Assembly (NCBI GenBank): GCA_902774915.1
Contig: CACYKH010000002.1
Location: forward strand, 124,001 to 188,000
Length of the DNA: 64,000 bases
Origin: an uncultured Lachnospiraceae bacterium
GTDB lineage: Bacteria; Bacillota; Clostridia; Lachnospirales; Lachnospiraceae
Reading direction: 5' to 3'
Notes under the pieces: generated by a model
What the model saw: the letters and a program-made list of their open reading frames with translations, nothing else
What the model was told of the DNA's origin: nothing
The model's database searches: none
Made by a program: the position numbers and the translations under genes
Shown here: one piece after another, positions 9,270-18,735 of the stretch
Position numbering within the stretch: position 1 is the first letter of the stretch
Layout of the letters: the number at the start of each line of letters is the position of its first letter

Positions 9270-11302
9270 TTTAAAAGCCTCCCAACGCTTTTTCCTATTC
9301 CATTAATGCGTTCTCTTGTGGCCTGATTACTTCTTCCCTCAAGAGTAACAGTATCCTGTTCATATAAATGGTGCCATCTATGCTTTCTTACATAGTTTGT
9401 TCTATCTACAAGTTTTGTAGCTAATTCCTCTCCATTTTTTCCAGTCTTGGAGATGATTGCAAGAACATCTAAAGTCTGATCAAAATGCTCCTGCTGGGAA
9501 TCAGTCCAACGTTTACTCTTACGCCCCTTCATATAGCTTTCTGTCGCTTTATATATTTTATCCAGCATGCCGCCAAGCTGTTCAGAAGGAACCTTGGAAA
9601 TATCCACAGTTCCCAGCTCTTTAAGTGTACGATTAAAGTTCTGATACCCTTCACTAGCACCTTCTGCACTACCGATTATTTTTCCAAGCTCCTGAAGATT
9701 TTTCAAAGCTTCTCTCTTCGTATCAGCTACAGAATCATAAGAAAGTGGTTTTTCAATTCGATTATTAATTCTCCATTCTTCATGATTCTTTGAATCATTC
9801 TTCATCTTCTTATCGTTCCAGGTTTCTTCACCCTGTTCATTTTTATCCACATATCTGGCTCTGAAAAGCGGATTCACCAGCATTTCCTTTGCCTTAACAT
9901 CCATTTCCTCAGCATTAAAGGCTGGTCTGTCAGCTTCGTTAGAAATATTAATCTCTTTTTTCTTCCACTCATATGCCGTTACAACCTTTGCAATACTGCT
10001 TTTTGTATCCTTATCTTTATTTATAATTAAATCTCCGGTATTACGGATAACATACTTTTCATACTCATTATCAATGCCTGCATTAATGCTTGTTTCAAAA
10101 ACATTCTCTAGCTTCTTCTGTATGTCCAGACATAATTTCTTAAATGTTGGAAGCGCCTCAGGATCTTCCTGAATACACTTTAATGATCGGAGTATACCTG
10201 TAAAACCCAAATCTCCCGTTGCGAGTTTAGTAAGTTCATCTTCCTCCAAGGCAAAGGCATTTATATCTTTTGTATAGGTAAGAAAATAATTGATTTTTCT
10301 GAGGAGTCCATTATCAGGATTATCTGAAGGTCTCTGCCAAAGTATCTGATCCAAATGCTTCATTGCATTTTTTACTTTAGGTTCTGCACTATTATATTTA
10401 CCTCTTCCTATCTCGTCATGAAGAGCTTGTATCGTCTCTTTAAATCTATAAAGATCTGCGTAAATACTGTTTCCTTTTAAGTCATCCTGGCCCGTCTGGA
10501 ATGCATTAAGAATATTACTTTTTACAATAGTCTGTTTTCTTTTTATATAATCAGAAGAAAGACAATAATTTTGATCTGGTTCATCCTTTATGAATGCATT
10601 CTTCGGATCAAAATTAGCAACGTTCTTTCCTTCAAATGCTATTTCCTGATTCTTTAAATTACGACTTTCAAGAAACTGGTTAAACGCCCTATCCTTAAGA
10701 TAAAAATATGACTTGATAGATTTATCATTATTTTTTTTATGATAAACAGGATCACTATAGGATCTGTTAAAATCATTTACAACCGCCAGGTTCTTCTCGT
10801 CAAACACATCAGAAGTAAGTAATTCAAGACCTGAAGATGTCATTCCATGTTTGGTTACGTTCTCTATATAACCCTTTGTACCAAAGTACTCTTCCTTAAA
10901 TTCGTTGGTATAGTTAAAATCTTCCTCCATGATATCCAGCTGTTCCTGAAATTCATCAAAGAGCTTTTTCACATCAATAATAAGGTCTCTTTTCTGCATT
11001 GAACGATTGAGATCTGGATATTTATTAACAAGCTCTTCCATATCCTCGAGGATAAGACTTGCTTTCTTTGCAGCATTATATGCTTTTAATTCATCGCTAT
11101 CTTCATCTATTTCATCAAAGTCGACTTTCTTCTCTCTAGATTTTACCCAATTAAATAATCTTTTTTGATAAGAACGAAAATCCTTAATAAATCGGCTGTA
11201 GATATCGCCCTCTTTTCCTTCTTTTCCCTTACATTCGCAAAGAGTTGCCGCAAATTGCGCATTACGATCAAATTTAAATTTTTCAATAGTAAAATTTGGC
11301 AT
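9266..11302 (-). CDS. Charged helical protein, 678 aa, first gene of the giant-protein operon
   Basis: It begins MPNFTIEKFKFDRNAQF after an AAAGGAAAAAG site and the class A promoter at 11356-11389. The sequence is mostly charged helix without signal peptide or membrane segments. It contains scattered Asn/Asp/Lys-rich stretches, and the last 25 residues are basic (ATRERINGIGKSVGRLLK). I do not see the GWPVEDIG block of the two downstream giants, so it is either a distant member or a separate family. Its 3' end overlaps the next start by 4 bp, so it is probably made together with the 1266-aa protein. No function can be assigned; chaperone, scaffold or secreted substrate are all open. Confidence 0.85.
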   Translation of the reverse strand: MPNFTIEKFKFDRNAQFAATLCECKGKEGKEGDIYSRFIKDFRSYQKRLFNWVKSREKKVDFDEIDEDSDELKAYNAAKKASLILEDMEELVNKYPDLNRSMQKRDLIIDVKKLFDEFQEQLDIMEEDFNYTNEFKEEYFGTKGYIENVTKHGMTSSGLELLTSDVFDEKNLAVVNDFNRSYSDPVYHKKNNDKSIKSYFYLKDRAFNQFLESRNLKNQEIAFEGKNVANFDPKNAFIKDEPDQNYCLSSDYIKRKQTIVKSNILNAFQTGQDDLKGNSIYADLYRFKETIQALHDEIGRGKYNSAEPKVKNAMKHLDQILWQRPSDNPDNGLLRKINYFLTYTKDINAFALEEDELTKLATGDLGFTGILRSLKCIQEDPEALPTFKKLCLDIQKKLENVFETSINAGIDNEYEKYVIRNTGDLIINKDKDTKSSIAKVVTAYEWKKKEINISNEADRPAFNAEEMDVKAKEMLVNPLFRARYVDKNEQGEETWNDKKMKNDSKNHEEWRINNRIEKPLSYDSVADTKREALKNLQELGKIIGSAEGASEGYQNFNRTLKELGTVDISKVPSEQLGGMLDKIYKATESYMKGRKSKRWTDSQQEHFDQTLDVLAIISKTGKNGEELATKLVDRTNYVRKHRWHHLYEQDTVTLEGRSNQATRERINGIGKSVGRLLK

Positions 11303-11355
11303 AATCTTTTTCCTTTTCCGCCATCTTGGGCGTACTTATCCACTTTTTTTATACT

Positions 11356-11389
11356 AGGATAGCACATAAAGCGCAACATAAGCGCAACA
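11356..11389 (-). promoter_or_regulatory. Class A tandem-repeat promoter of the giant-protein operon
   Basis: Units TGTTGCGCTTA and TGTTGCGCTTT in tandem (11368-11389, minus), 6 bp (ATGTGC), then TATCCT (11356-11361) at the conserved -10 position. An alternative -10, TAGTAT, overlaps a few bases downstream. It lies in the 254-bp gap shared with the divergent acetyltransferase gene. Confidence 0.8.
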
Positions 11390-11532
11390 CAAGAGATTTA
11401 TAGATCCGATTTATAAAATCTGACATACATAACTAACATGAAATCCTCCACTTCATAATATAATCCTCAATCAATGATTTTGCTTATTCCAAAAATAAAA
11501 CAAAAATGATATATTTAGTCTATGTATGATTA

Positions 11533-11551
11533 TATACTAATTGAGAGGATT
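11533..11551 (+). promoter_or_regulatory. -10 and RBS of the GNAT gene
   Basis: A TATACT hexamer (11533-11538) lies 18 bp before the ATG at 11557, with GAGAGGAT as ribosome binding site between them. No convincing -35 is visible and there are no 11-bp units, so this gene appears to be outside the T4SS regulon. Confidence 0.5.
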
Positions 11552-11556
11552 ATGAT

Positions 11557-12108
11557 ATGACTTATAGATTTGAAACAGACAGACTGCTTATTCAAACTTC
11601 AAATATGGATCTTGCTCCAAAGATGCTTGAATACTATTCGGAGAATGAGGATTTCTTTAATAAATACGAGCCAACACATACAGCCAGATATTATACTTTA
11701 GAGTTCCAGACAATGATGATGCAGCAGGAAGTTAGTAATATGGAAAATCTTACATCAGCATATTATTATTTCTCATTAAAAGATGATCCAGAGAAAATCA
11801 TCGGCTCCATCAGTTTTGTTCGTATCAGGCCAGAACCCTACGCTAGTGTAATCTTTGGATACAATCTCCACGAGGATTATCAGGGACATGGTTATTGCAC
11901 AGAGGCATGTGCCGCTTCAATAAAGCATGTACTGAGTATAGCTCACATTCATAGAATAGAATCCCGAGTGCTCACTACAAACGAAAAATCAATCCATATT
12001 CTGGAGCGCCTTGGTTTCTTCCATGAGGGATTTGAAAAGGCGAGCATCCTGATTAATGGAGAATTCCGGGATCACCTGCGTTATGCATATTTAAATGAAG
12101 ATTACTAA
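11557..12108 (+). CDS. GNAT N-acetyltransferase, RimJ/RimL type
   Basis: The 183-residue protein has the RimJ-like opening (YRFETDRLLIQ), a central strand pair (KIIGSISFVRI), the acetyl-CoA pyrophosphate-binding loop YQGHGYCTEAC at about residues 108-118, and the C-terminal LERLGFFHEGF motif typical of RimJ/RimL enzymes. It should transfer acetyl from acetyl-CoA to an amino group; the acceptor (ribosomal protein, small amine or antibiotic) cannot be read from sequence. It is the only plus-strand gene in the first 60 kb, sits between two minus-strand operons and has its own promoter. It may be a bystander that separated two parts of the locus. Confidence 0.9.
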   Translation: MTYRFETDRLLIQTSNMDLAPKMLEYYSENEDFFNKYEPTHTARYYTLEFQTMMMQQEVSNMENLTSAYYYFSLKDDPEKIIGSISFVRIRPEPYASVIFGYNLHEDYQGHGYCTEACAASIKHVLSIAHIHRIESRVLTTNEKSIHILERLGFFHEGFEKASILINGEFRDHLRYAYLNEDY

Positions 12109-12109
12109 A

Positions 12110-12141
12110 AAATAAATAAGTCCCGAGGGACTTATTTATTT
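12110..12141. terminator. Bidirectional terminator between convergent genes
   Basis: A perfect 15-bp stem (arms 12110-12124 and 12127-12141) with AT-rich flanks gives a T tract in both directions. It starts 2 bp after the acetyltransferase stop and overlaps the last codons of the acyltransferase gene at 12132, so it can serve both. Confidence 0.85.
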
Positions 12142-13244
12142 TTTTTATACTTTAGTTTTAACTTATCATTTATTACTGCTAGTGCCACACAACCCGCAAA
12201 AGCAATTATAAAGCTTATGACTGATTTCACAACCACATCAGTTGTAAGTGGGTCAAGGTACCAATATGGACCCGGTTTATTATGATTATGCATTATATCT
12301 GCTGCTATACCACCTATAAGACAGTGGAAAAGCAGAATAACCAGTGTGTGCCTTCCAACCCAGGTAAATGCCAGCTTGCTGTATTCCGAAAACTCAATGA
12401 GCCTTGCCAAAGTAAGAAGCACAAAGCCACCCAGGAAAATCTGAACCACAAACATCAGATCACTAAGATAACCATATTCTCCCAGAATGCTCTGATAAAT
12501 ACAATCAGAACCAAGCTTCATAAATATTATGTAATGAAGAACTGCCGCAACAATCATAATCACACAGGACAGTCCTAAATTTATTTTCTTAAGCTTTTCA
12601 AGAGCATCATACCTTCTAAGGGCCAGTCCAATCATCATTATTCCAGCATAGAAAGGTGCAAGCTGAATGCTCCATGAAAAGTGTGGAATCATCTCCTGGC
12701 ATATTGCTCCCACTATGAGAAGTACCGCGATAGAGATAAACATCTTCTTGTTGTCATCTTTTACAAAACGCATTACCGCATAAAAGACAACGGTAGCAAA
12801 AGCAAGTGCCCATATAAACCATACAGGTGAAATGTTATTAAACAGCTGTTCACCTGTCATATCTGGCAGAATGATCGCCATCAGCTCTGGTCTGAGATAT
12901 GTCTGAAGAATATCTCCCAGCCAATTCTTAGCCGTAAACTCGTCATAAACAAGTATGTAATAAGGTCCAAAAACAACCAGAAGAACCGCAGTGGTTATAA
13001 GAACCATTACCGACATTTTTCTAAGTCGCATTCTCAGATTATGCAAGAATGAACCACCATAATCCTTATAAAATGCACCCGCAAACAGGAAAAACAGCGG
13101 CATTGAAAGATAAATCATCTCTCTGATAATATTGTCGAACATCCCATGCATCTGTCTGTATATCAGATGATAGATCACAACCGAGATGATCATGATAGCC
13201 TTCATTATATCTATAATATTACTTCTTTCTTTTTTCTGTTCCAT
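12132..13244 (-). CDS. Integral membrane acyltransferase (acyltransferase-3 family)
   Basis: The 370-residue protein has about ten hydrophobic segments. It opens with the family signature NIIDIMKAIMIISVVIYHL, in which a His follows the first membrane helix, and then PLFFLFAGAFY. Family members (OatA, WecH, exopolysaccharide O-acetyltransferases) move acetyl or succinyl groups from a cytoplasmic donor to extracellular sugars or lipids. There is no extracellular SGNH domain, so it is the short form. It starts 8 bp after the PP2C phosphatase gene stops and so is probably the last gene of the operon driven from 21.9 kb. The acceptor could be a wall or surface polysaccharide; this is inference. 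Confidence 0.88.
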   Translation of the reverse strand: MEQKKERSNIIDIMKAIMIISVVIYHLIYRQMHGMFDNIIREMIYLSMPLFFLFAGAFYKDYGGSFLHNLRMRLRKMSVMVLITTAVLLVVFGPYYILVYDEFTAKNWLGDILQTYLRPELMAIILPDMTGEQLFNNISPVWFIWALAFATVVFYAVMRFVKDDNKKMFISIAVLLIVGAICQEMIPHFSWSIQLAPFYAGIMMIGLALRRYDALEKLKKINLGLSCVIMIVAAVLHYIIFMKLGSDCIYQSILGEYGYLSDLMFVVQIFLGGFVLLTLARLIEFSEYSKLAFTWVGRHTLVILLFHCLIGGIAADIMHNHNKPGPYWYLDPLTTDVVVKSVISFIIAFAGCVALAVINDKLKLKYKKNK

Positions 13245-13252
13245 AAAAAACC

Positions 13253-15031
13253 TTACTTCTCGTTATCATTTCCGTAATAATCAAATATCAACATCGTAAC
13301 ATCATCGAACTGCTCTTCATCTCCAACAAATGCATTCATATCGTCTATAAGATTCTTAAGCATCTGCTGTCCCGAAGCATCTGGTTCTCTATTAAGAGTC
13401 TCAAGCATTCGGTCAGTTCCGAAGAATACCTTCTCGCCATTTCTAGCCTCAGGCAGACCATCTGTATATACAAATATTCTGTCACCAGGAAGCACTTTTA
13501 TATCATGCTGTTCGAAAGGTACTCCAGGCATCATGGCAACCGCCATAGAATGACGATATTTTATAAGTTCAAAGCTTCCGTCCTTGTGACGAAGAACAGG
13601 ATGCTCATGACCCGCATTAGAAGCAATTCCTTCTCCAGTATGGATGTCAATAATGGCTATCCAGACAGTAACGAACATACCTTCATCGTTACCTTCCATA
13701 AGTTGCTTATTAACTCTGGTCAGAACTTCAGAAGTAGGAAGTTTCATCATTGCATAGTTCTTAATAAGTGTCTTAGCTACTACCATGAAAAGTGATGCTG
13801 GAACTCCCTTGCCGGAAACATCTGCCATAACGAGAGCCACATGATCATCATCCACCATAAAGAAGTCATAGAAATCTCCACCGACTTCCTTAGCAGGATC
13901 TGTAGATGCATAGATGTCAAATTGATTCTGCTCTGGAAATGGAGGGAAAATGCTTGGCAGCATATCTGCCTGAATCTTCTGAGCCAGATCCAGCTCGACA
14001 CTAATACGTTCCTTCTCAGCAGTAACACTCTTAATCTCTTCTACATGATCCTCAATCTCACAGACCATTTCATATATTCCTGTAGAAAGAGAACCAATCT
14101 CATTATCTGGATGAATCGCTTCAAGAGATTTCTTAACAGGCTCTCCATCCTTATCCTTTGTGTACTGCTTAACACTATTGGTTATTCCTAAAACCGGCTT
14201 GATTACATATTTATAAAGCATAAATCTGCAGAAGATAATAAACAAAGTCTGCAAAAGAACAAATGCAATCATAAACTTAATTGTCTGATTCTTAACATGG
14301 CTCTGAATATCAGTAGTAGTAAATGTCATGCCTGTCAAAACATTCATTCCATTTAATTTAAAATTATAGTGATAAGAATCCATGTAACCTGTTGTATAAA
14401 CAGTTTCATCTACTTCAGGCTTCAGGCCGGAAAAAGTTTCTTTTTGATCTGGGTTATTAGTAACTCTTACACCAAAAATATAAGACTGTCCAAGCTCTGT
14501 TCCACGCTCATTAGTTCCGCCATTAGAGTTAACAAGGAAGATGTCCTCATCAAAGTTATCATCTGTTGCCAGTATATAAATATACTCTGCATTATAAGCA
14601 GCCTTAAGTTCATTAAACCTCATAATCCAGGCATTATAAACAATCTCTACATATTTCTGCTGATCCTCTGGTGAGAGAGCGTTTAAATCATCAGGAGTAG
14701 CATTCTTAATATCAAATCCTGGATTATCCTTCAAAAATTCAGCTGTCTTTTCAACTGTTTCATCTGTCTTATCATATTCGAAATCAAAATCATCATGCTC
14801 ATGATCAAACAAATAAATAATCACCCATGCATAAGACTCATATTCCTGAATTGAGCTATCAACATCCTTTGCCACACCATGTGCAATAGTTTCTCTCTCG
14901 GCCATAACATTACTGGTAACCATATTTCTTATTACATAAAACGAAATGATATCAGTAATCAGCAGACTTAAAACAAAGAAAGTAAAAATCTGATATGCTA
15001 AACCATGTCTTATTTTTCCTTTCTCTTTCAT
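13253..15031 (-). CDS. Membrane sensor with PP2C (SpoIIE/RsbU-type) phosphatase domain
   Basis: The chosen start (592 aa) is the ATG after TTGGAGGTTTTT; the 13 upstream codons are ignored. A first membrane helix (about 7-33), an extracellular sensor of about 210 residues and a second helix (about 248-275) lead to a HAMP-like/coiled linker and then a SpoIIE-type phosphatase. Metal-binding motifs are intact: EVGGDFYDFF (about 384), ADVSGKG, GDRIFVYTDGLPEA (about 514) and FDDVTML (about 580). Such enzymes dephosphorylate STAS anti-anti-sigma proteins; the STAS protein at 31302-31604 is the obvious candidate. A second phosphatase of the same layout is at 21979-23754. It lies 105 bp after the 830-aa gene, either in that operon or behind its own weak promoter. 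Confidence 0.92.
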   Translation of the reverse strand: MKEKGKIRHGLAYQIFTFFVLSLLITDIISFYVIRNMVTSNVMAERETIAHGVAKDVDSSIQEYESYAWVIIYLFDHEHDDFDFEYDKTDETVEKTAEFLKDNPGFDIKNATPDDLNALSPEDQQKYVEIVYNAWIMRFNELKAAYNAEYIYILATDDNFDEDIFLVNSNGGTNERGTELGQSYIFGVRVTNNPDQKETFSGLKPEVDETVYTTGYMDSYHYNFKLNGMNVLTGMTFTTTDIQSHVKNQTIKFMIAFVLLQTLFIIFCRFMLYKYVIKPVLGITNSVKQYTKDKDGEPVKKSLEAIHPDNEIGSLSTGIYEMVCEIEDHVEEIKSVTAEKERISVELDLAQKIQADMLPSIFPPFPEQNQFDIYASTDPAKEVGGDFYDFFMVDDDHVALVMADVSGKGVPASLFMVVAKTLIKNYAMMKLPTSEVLTRVNKQLMEGNDEGMFVTVWIAIIDIHTGEGIASNAGHEHPVLRHKDGSFELIKYRHSMAVAMMPGVPFEQHDIKVLPGDRIFVYTDGLPEARNGEKVFFGTDRMLETLNREPDASGQQMLKNLIDDMNAFVGDEEQFDDVTMLIFDYYGNDNEK

Positions 15032-15136
15032 AAAAACCTCCAAATTAAAAGCAACAAAATCTATAACCAAAAGTATAAATAAATATTACAAACAAATATT
15101 ATAACATATTATTTGTAATAGGTATATTTTAAAGTA

Positions 15137-17629
15137 TTAAGGAAGAATCTGTCGCTGGCTTTGCATCTTGTTCTCTACTTCCGCCTGCTTTTCTCTGTTC
15201 TTCTCAGCATTACGTTCCAGCTTCTGACGATTACTGTTCATTCGTGTAATGCCATCTTCTCCATAAAGCTTTTCAAACAGTTTGTCAGGTGTCATTTCAG
15301 TATCTCTGAAGTATTCATTCATCAGGCTTTTAAACTCTGAACTTTCCTTAATCTGTCCCTTCAGCTTATTGATACCCATGTTATGGAATGAATTTAATAC
15401 CTTCTTATTATTAGAGCTGGCAAATTTATATACAAGAATATCGGCAGCCGCATCATAAAACTTCTGTTTCCCTGCCTTGTCTGTTGGCATAGCTTTTGCC
15501 TTCGCCAAAACGTTCCTACCTCTATTACATGTCTCCTTTGCCATAGCAATTCTGAAGTTTTCCAGCGAATTTGTCAAATTATCTTCCAAACCAACAAGTT
15601 CTTTATTGTGGTTAATATTGTTTATCAAGTTATTTCGTTCATTCTTAGCTAATAATTCAATATCCTTAGCACCTTTAAGTCTGTCCTTTCCACCCTCAGT
15701 AGTAGGGACACCCTTCTTTTTACTTTGATAAATCTTTGAATCAACAATCGCTTCATCCAAAGCATTGAAGTAATCCAAATAATTACCGAGTGTTTGTAGC
15801 CCTCTTCTTCCCTCATTATAAAGGGCAACAGTCTTTTGGTTATTGATTAACTTCTGAACAGAATTACTGAGTGCATCATGTTCATCTGAAGAAATACCAA
15901 ATTTAATAAAGAAGGATTTATCTGCATTAAACCTCAGAAGAAGAAGGTTTAATTCATCACCTCTTTCTTTAGATGCAACTATATCTTCTTTATAGAAAGC
16001 GGGTTCCTTACTTTGTTCTATGAGTGCATTTCTCTTGCTTACACTTGCAAATACATCACCAAAATAATTAGAAGCATACTCATTTGAAATGAAACCCCTA
16101 TCCTTACCTTCCTTAACCATGGCATACATCTGCTTCATAACAGTATTACGCATACCTTTTCCTGTAAGACGATTATTCTTTAATTTATCATAAAACTTTT
16201 CCATATTATCCAGGAAAGCTTTATGATCTTCGCTTTTATAAGCAGGAACTTTTCTTTTCTCTAATTTTTCCGTATTATTATCTATGACATAATTAACACT
16301 TTTCTTTTCACCCTCAAGGCATCTATTAAATGCCGCAAGAACTCCTATATCATCAATGTGCCAGCCATTTTCAAGACCAGCTTTATAAGCATCCAATGCA
16401 CTGGAAAGAGATATCATCCCTCTTGGCGCATAAGAATGCAGACAAATTGGATTACTGTTAGTTATACCTTGTTGAACCAGCTCCGTATTAAGCTCTGGAT
16501 CTATAACCGTCTTATCCATAGCATTGATCATATTCAGCATTCTGAGAGTCTGAGAATAAAGAGTTTTTCTATAAAGCTGCTCCTTTTCCGGAGTCATCTT
16601 ATTCTGCTCTTTGTCTGCCCAATAATCAGCAAGAGTACACAGCTGATTTTCGCCTTCTATAGCAAGATCATGAACAGGATACTTATCTCTCCACCTGTTA
16701 ATCTTACCTTCCAAAGCGTTATCTGTTGTATCTCCAATTACTTCTGAATTGATAGAATCTATTCCTGCGCCTAACGGGGTACGACTTGATATATATGTAT
16801 TCGGAAATCCCCTAAGGGCTCTTTTCATCTTGCTGATTGAAAAGGCCTTGATATACATAGCCTCATTCACGCCCATCTTGCCACTCTGTACCTGCGAATC
16901 AACCAATGCTTCTGAGTCATTAATCAGGCTTTCCGTTTTTTTGTGTAATCTACTATAAGCGTTTCTATCAAGCACCTTTCTATAATATGTATTACTTGAA
17001 GTAGGAATTATAATGGTTCCATAAAGAGTATTATAATTCTCCCGCTGCCTGAAAGCATCGCGGGTGTCTTCGTTATCAACATCTATTAACTCTAAGAATC
17101 TCTTATCAGCGTTTACGTTATCATTCTCTATAATATGAATGTTCGCTGAAAAATCATTAAATGCCCCCGTAATATCTGGAATAAAGAATTCCTTCATAAC
17201 CTTATCCTGGTCAGCAGGCCTGGGTTCAGTAATAAGATCAGCCTGGTTATCTACATTTTCTTCCTGAAGCTGAGGTTCAACCATGTCCAAATACATCTCA
17301 TCTTCATCGTTGTAGAACTCATTGACATAATCTATATTGTTCTCAAGGTTAATTCCTTCAAAGCCTTCACCAGTGTCTATTCCATAGTCCCAACCCTTAC
17401 CTTTTTCCTGCAAATACGCAAGGAAATCCGAGCCAATAGCCTTTTTTTCCTCGTCATTCATGCGAACAAGTTGATCTATATTATTAACCTTATGTAATGC
17501 AAATACAAACTTAATAATAGCAACAGTTATATCATTTCCACTACTAAAATCAACTGATACCTTCTTCAGTATTTCCTGAACATTCTTGTCTTCATAATCT
17601 AAAAATTTTGATACAAATATTCTGCCCAT
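15137..17629 (-). CDS. Charged helical protein, 830 aa, distant relative of the giants
   Basis: It has no signal peptide or membrane helix and is mostly charged alpha-helix with an acidic linker at about 110-150. Near residue 420 it carries GLENGWHIDDIGVLAAF, which matches the ALDRGWPVEDIGLIVEM block of the 1293- and 1266-aa proteins in spacing and in the Gly-Trp and Asp-Ile-Gly positions. I take it as a distant paralogue. The last 35 residues are Arg/Lys/Gln-rich (NRQKLERNAEKNREKQ). It follows the 355-aa gene by 25 bp with an AGAGGTAAAGAG ribosome site. The function is unknown; it is a candidate T4SS substrate or scaffold. Confidence 0.85.
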   Translation of the reverse strand: MGRIFVSKFLDYEDKNVQEILKKVSVDFSSGNDITVAIIKFVFALHKVNNIDQLVRMNDEEKKAIGSDFLAYLQEKGKGWDYGIDTGEGFEGINLENNIDYVNEFYNDEDEMYLDMVEPQLQEENVDNQADLITEPRPADQDKVMKEFFIPDITGAFNDFSANIHIIENDNVNADKRFLELIDVDNEDTRDAFRQRENYNTLYGTIIIPTSSNTYYRKVLDRNAYSRLHKKTESLINDSEALVDSQVQSGKMGVNEAMYIKAFSISKMKRALRGFPNTYISSRTPLGAGIDSINSEVIGDTTDNALEGKINRWRDKYPVHDLAIEGENQLCTLADYWADKEQNKMTPEKEQLYRKTLYSQTLRMLNMINAMDKTVIDPELNTELVQQGITNSNPICLHSYAPRGMISLSSALDAYKAGLENGWHIDDIGVLAAFNRCLEGEKKSVNYVIDNNTEKLEKRKVPAYKSEDHKAFLDNMEKFYDKLKNNRLTGKGMRNTVMKQMYAMVKEGKDRGFISNEYASNYFGDVFASVSKRNALIEQSKEPAFYKEDIVASKERGDELNLLLLRFNADKSFFIKFGISSDEHDALSNSVQKLINNQKTVALYNEGRRGLQTLGNYLDYFNALDEAIVDSKIYQSKKKGVPTTEGGKDRLKGAKDIELLAKNERNNLINNINHNKELVGLEDNLTNSLENFRIAMAKETCNRGRNVLAKAKAMPTDKAGKQKFYDAAADILVYKFASSNNKKVLNSFHNMGINKLKGQIKESSEFKSLMNEYFRDTEMTPDKLFEKLYGEDGITRMNSNRQKLERNAEKNREKQAEVENKMQSQRQILP

Positions 17630-17654
17630 AACTCTTTACCTCTAAACGAATATT

Positions 17655-18722
17655 TTATTCGTTATATGGATTTGGCTGAAGCACCGGACCTTCCTTCTTT
17701 AATACTGGAGGCCTCTTACTAAGCTCCGTAGCAATCTTTTTATCCATATCCTCCGCTATAAACTTGATGGTCCTTGTTGTAAAGGTACCATCCTTCATAT
17801 ATTTATTGTACGATTTAAGGAAATCGGGATCCTTTGCGATTTCCTTACTCATGGTTTCAAACCTTGTCCTCATAAGATTTTCATAAGTAATAATGCCCGC
17901 TCCCCTGCCAGCAGGTTTAGAAAGTACCTCATAATGACTTCTATCTTCACCCTGTGGCCTGGTTTTCTCTATATCAATAAGCTGTTTTAGAACCATACCA
18001 GCGAGATGAAACTTAACCACTTCCTTTTGTTCTGGCGAAATGGTCTTCGTCCTCATAGCCGAATCACGTTCACTATCTCTTATATCCTTAGCTATCTTAA
18101 AAGCCTTCATAGCGCATTCAGCCGACCACTCTGAAACCGTCTTATCAAGGCCTGTCTGCTCAGTTCCTGTTCTTTTAAGATGTTCTATCTTCGACCAGGA
18201 TTTATATTCATCATCCACAGCCTTCTGCATCTGCTCTCTTGTTATAGAACCACCCTTAGGAAGCTTCTCACGAACCTTCCACATTTCCATTCTCTCACGA
18301 AGCTCCTCATAAATATCCTTAGGAACAAAAGAAAGCATAAGTGAGCCAAATGCCCTCTCCACGTCTCTTTCATATTGGAGATCCTGGATCATCATAACAT
18401 CCTTATCATGACGAGAATCATATTCTGTCGAAGCACGAGCTCTCTCTCTCATCATTCCAATGAAAAGAGATGCCTTGAAAAGATTTTCAAGACGTCTTCT
18501 CTCAGCTTCATCCTTAGCTCTCTGCATTTCAATCTCAACAGTCTTCTTTGTTTCAATTGTATAGTCATACTGCTGAGCCAAATCACGAAGTTCGTTCTTA
18601 ATCTGCATCTGGGCTACTTCATCATTTTCAAAACTCATTTTTGCTCTAAGATAACCTTGCCTTCTCTCAATGTTATCTATAGTTTCATCCAGCATATCAA
18701 TTAAGGTTTTCCCCTCAGCCAT
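17655..18722 (-). CDS. Helical charged protein, 355 aa, unknown function
   Basis: Almost entirely charged helix (for example DEAERRRLENLF at about 68-80), with one hydrophobic helix patch around ASLFIGMM that is too short for a membrane span. There is no signal peptide, and the C-terminus is Pro-rich (RPPVLKKEGPVLQPNPYNE). It lies between the HD-GYP gene (14 bp) and the 830-aa gene (25 bp) in the operon from 21879. I do not recognise the family. The operon position suggests an adaptor or chaperone for the larger coiled-coil proteins, but nothing in the sequence proves it. Confidence 0.8.
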   Translation of the reverse strand: MAEGKTLIDMLDETIDNIERRQGYLRAKMSFENDEVAQMQIKNELRDLAQQYDYTIETKKTVEIEMQRAKDEAERRRLENLFKASLFIGMMRERARASTEYDSRHDKDVMMIQDLQYERDVERAFGSLMLSFVPKDIYEELRERMEMWKVREKLPKGGSITREQMQKAVDDEYKSWSKIEHLKRTGTEQTGLDKTVSEWSAECAMKAFKIAKDIRDSERDSAMRTKTISPEQKEVVKFHLAGMVLKQLIDIEKTRPQGEDRSHYEVLSKPAGRGAGIITYENLMRTRFETMSKEIAKDPDFLKSYNKYMKDGTFTTRTIKFIAEDMDKKIATELSKRPPVLKKEGPVLQPNPYNE

Positions 18723-18735
18723 AATCTATACCTTT

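Noticed and set aside
11557-12108. GNAT gene as an immunity or toxin gene of the locus
   Set aside because: It has its own ordinary promoter, opposite direction and a RimJ-like sequence; nothing ties it to the regulon.
15045-15060. AAAAGCAACA before the PP2C gene at 15031
   Set aside because: A lone partial unit inside the leader, just before the ribosome site, without the tandem copy or a -10 in the right place.
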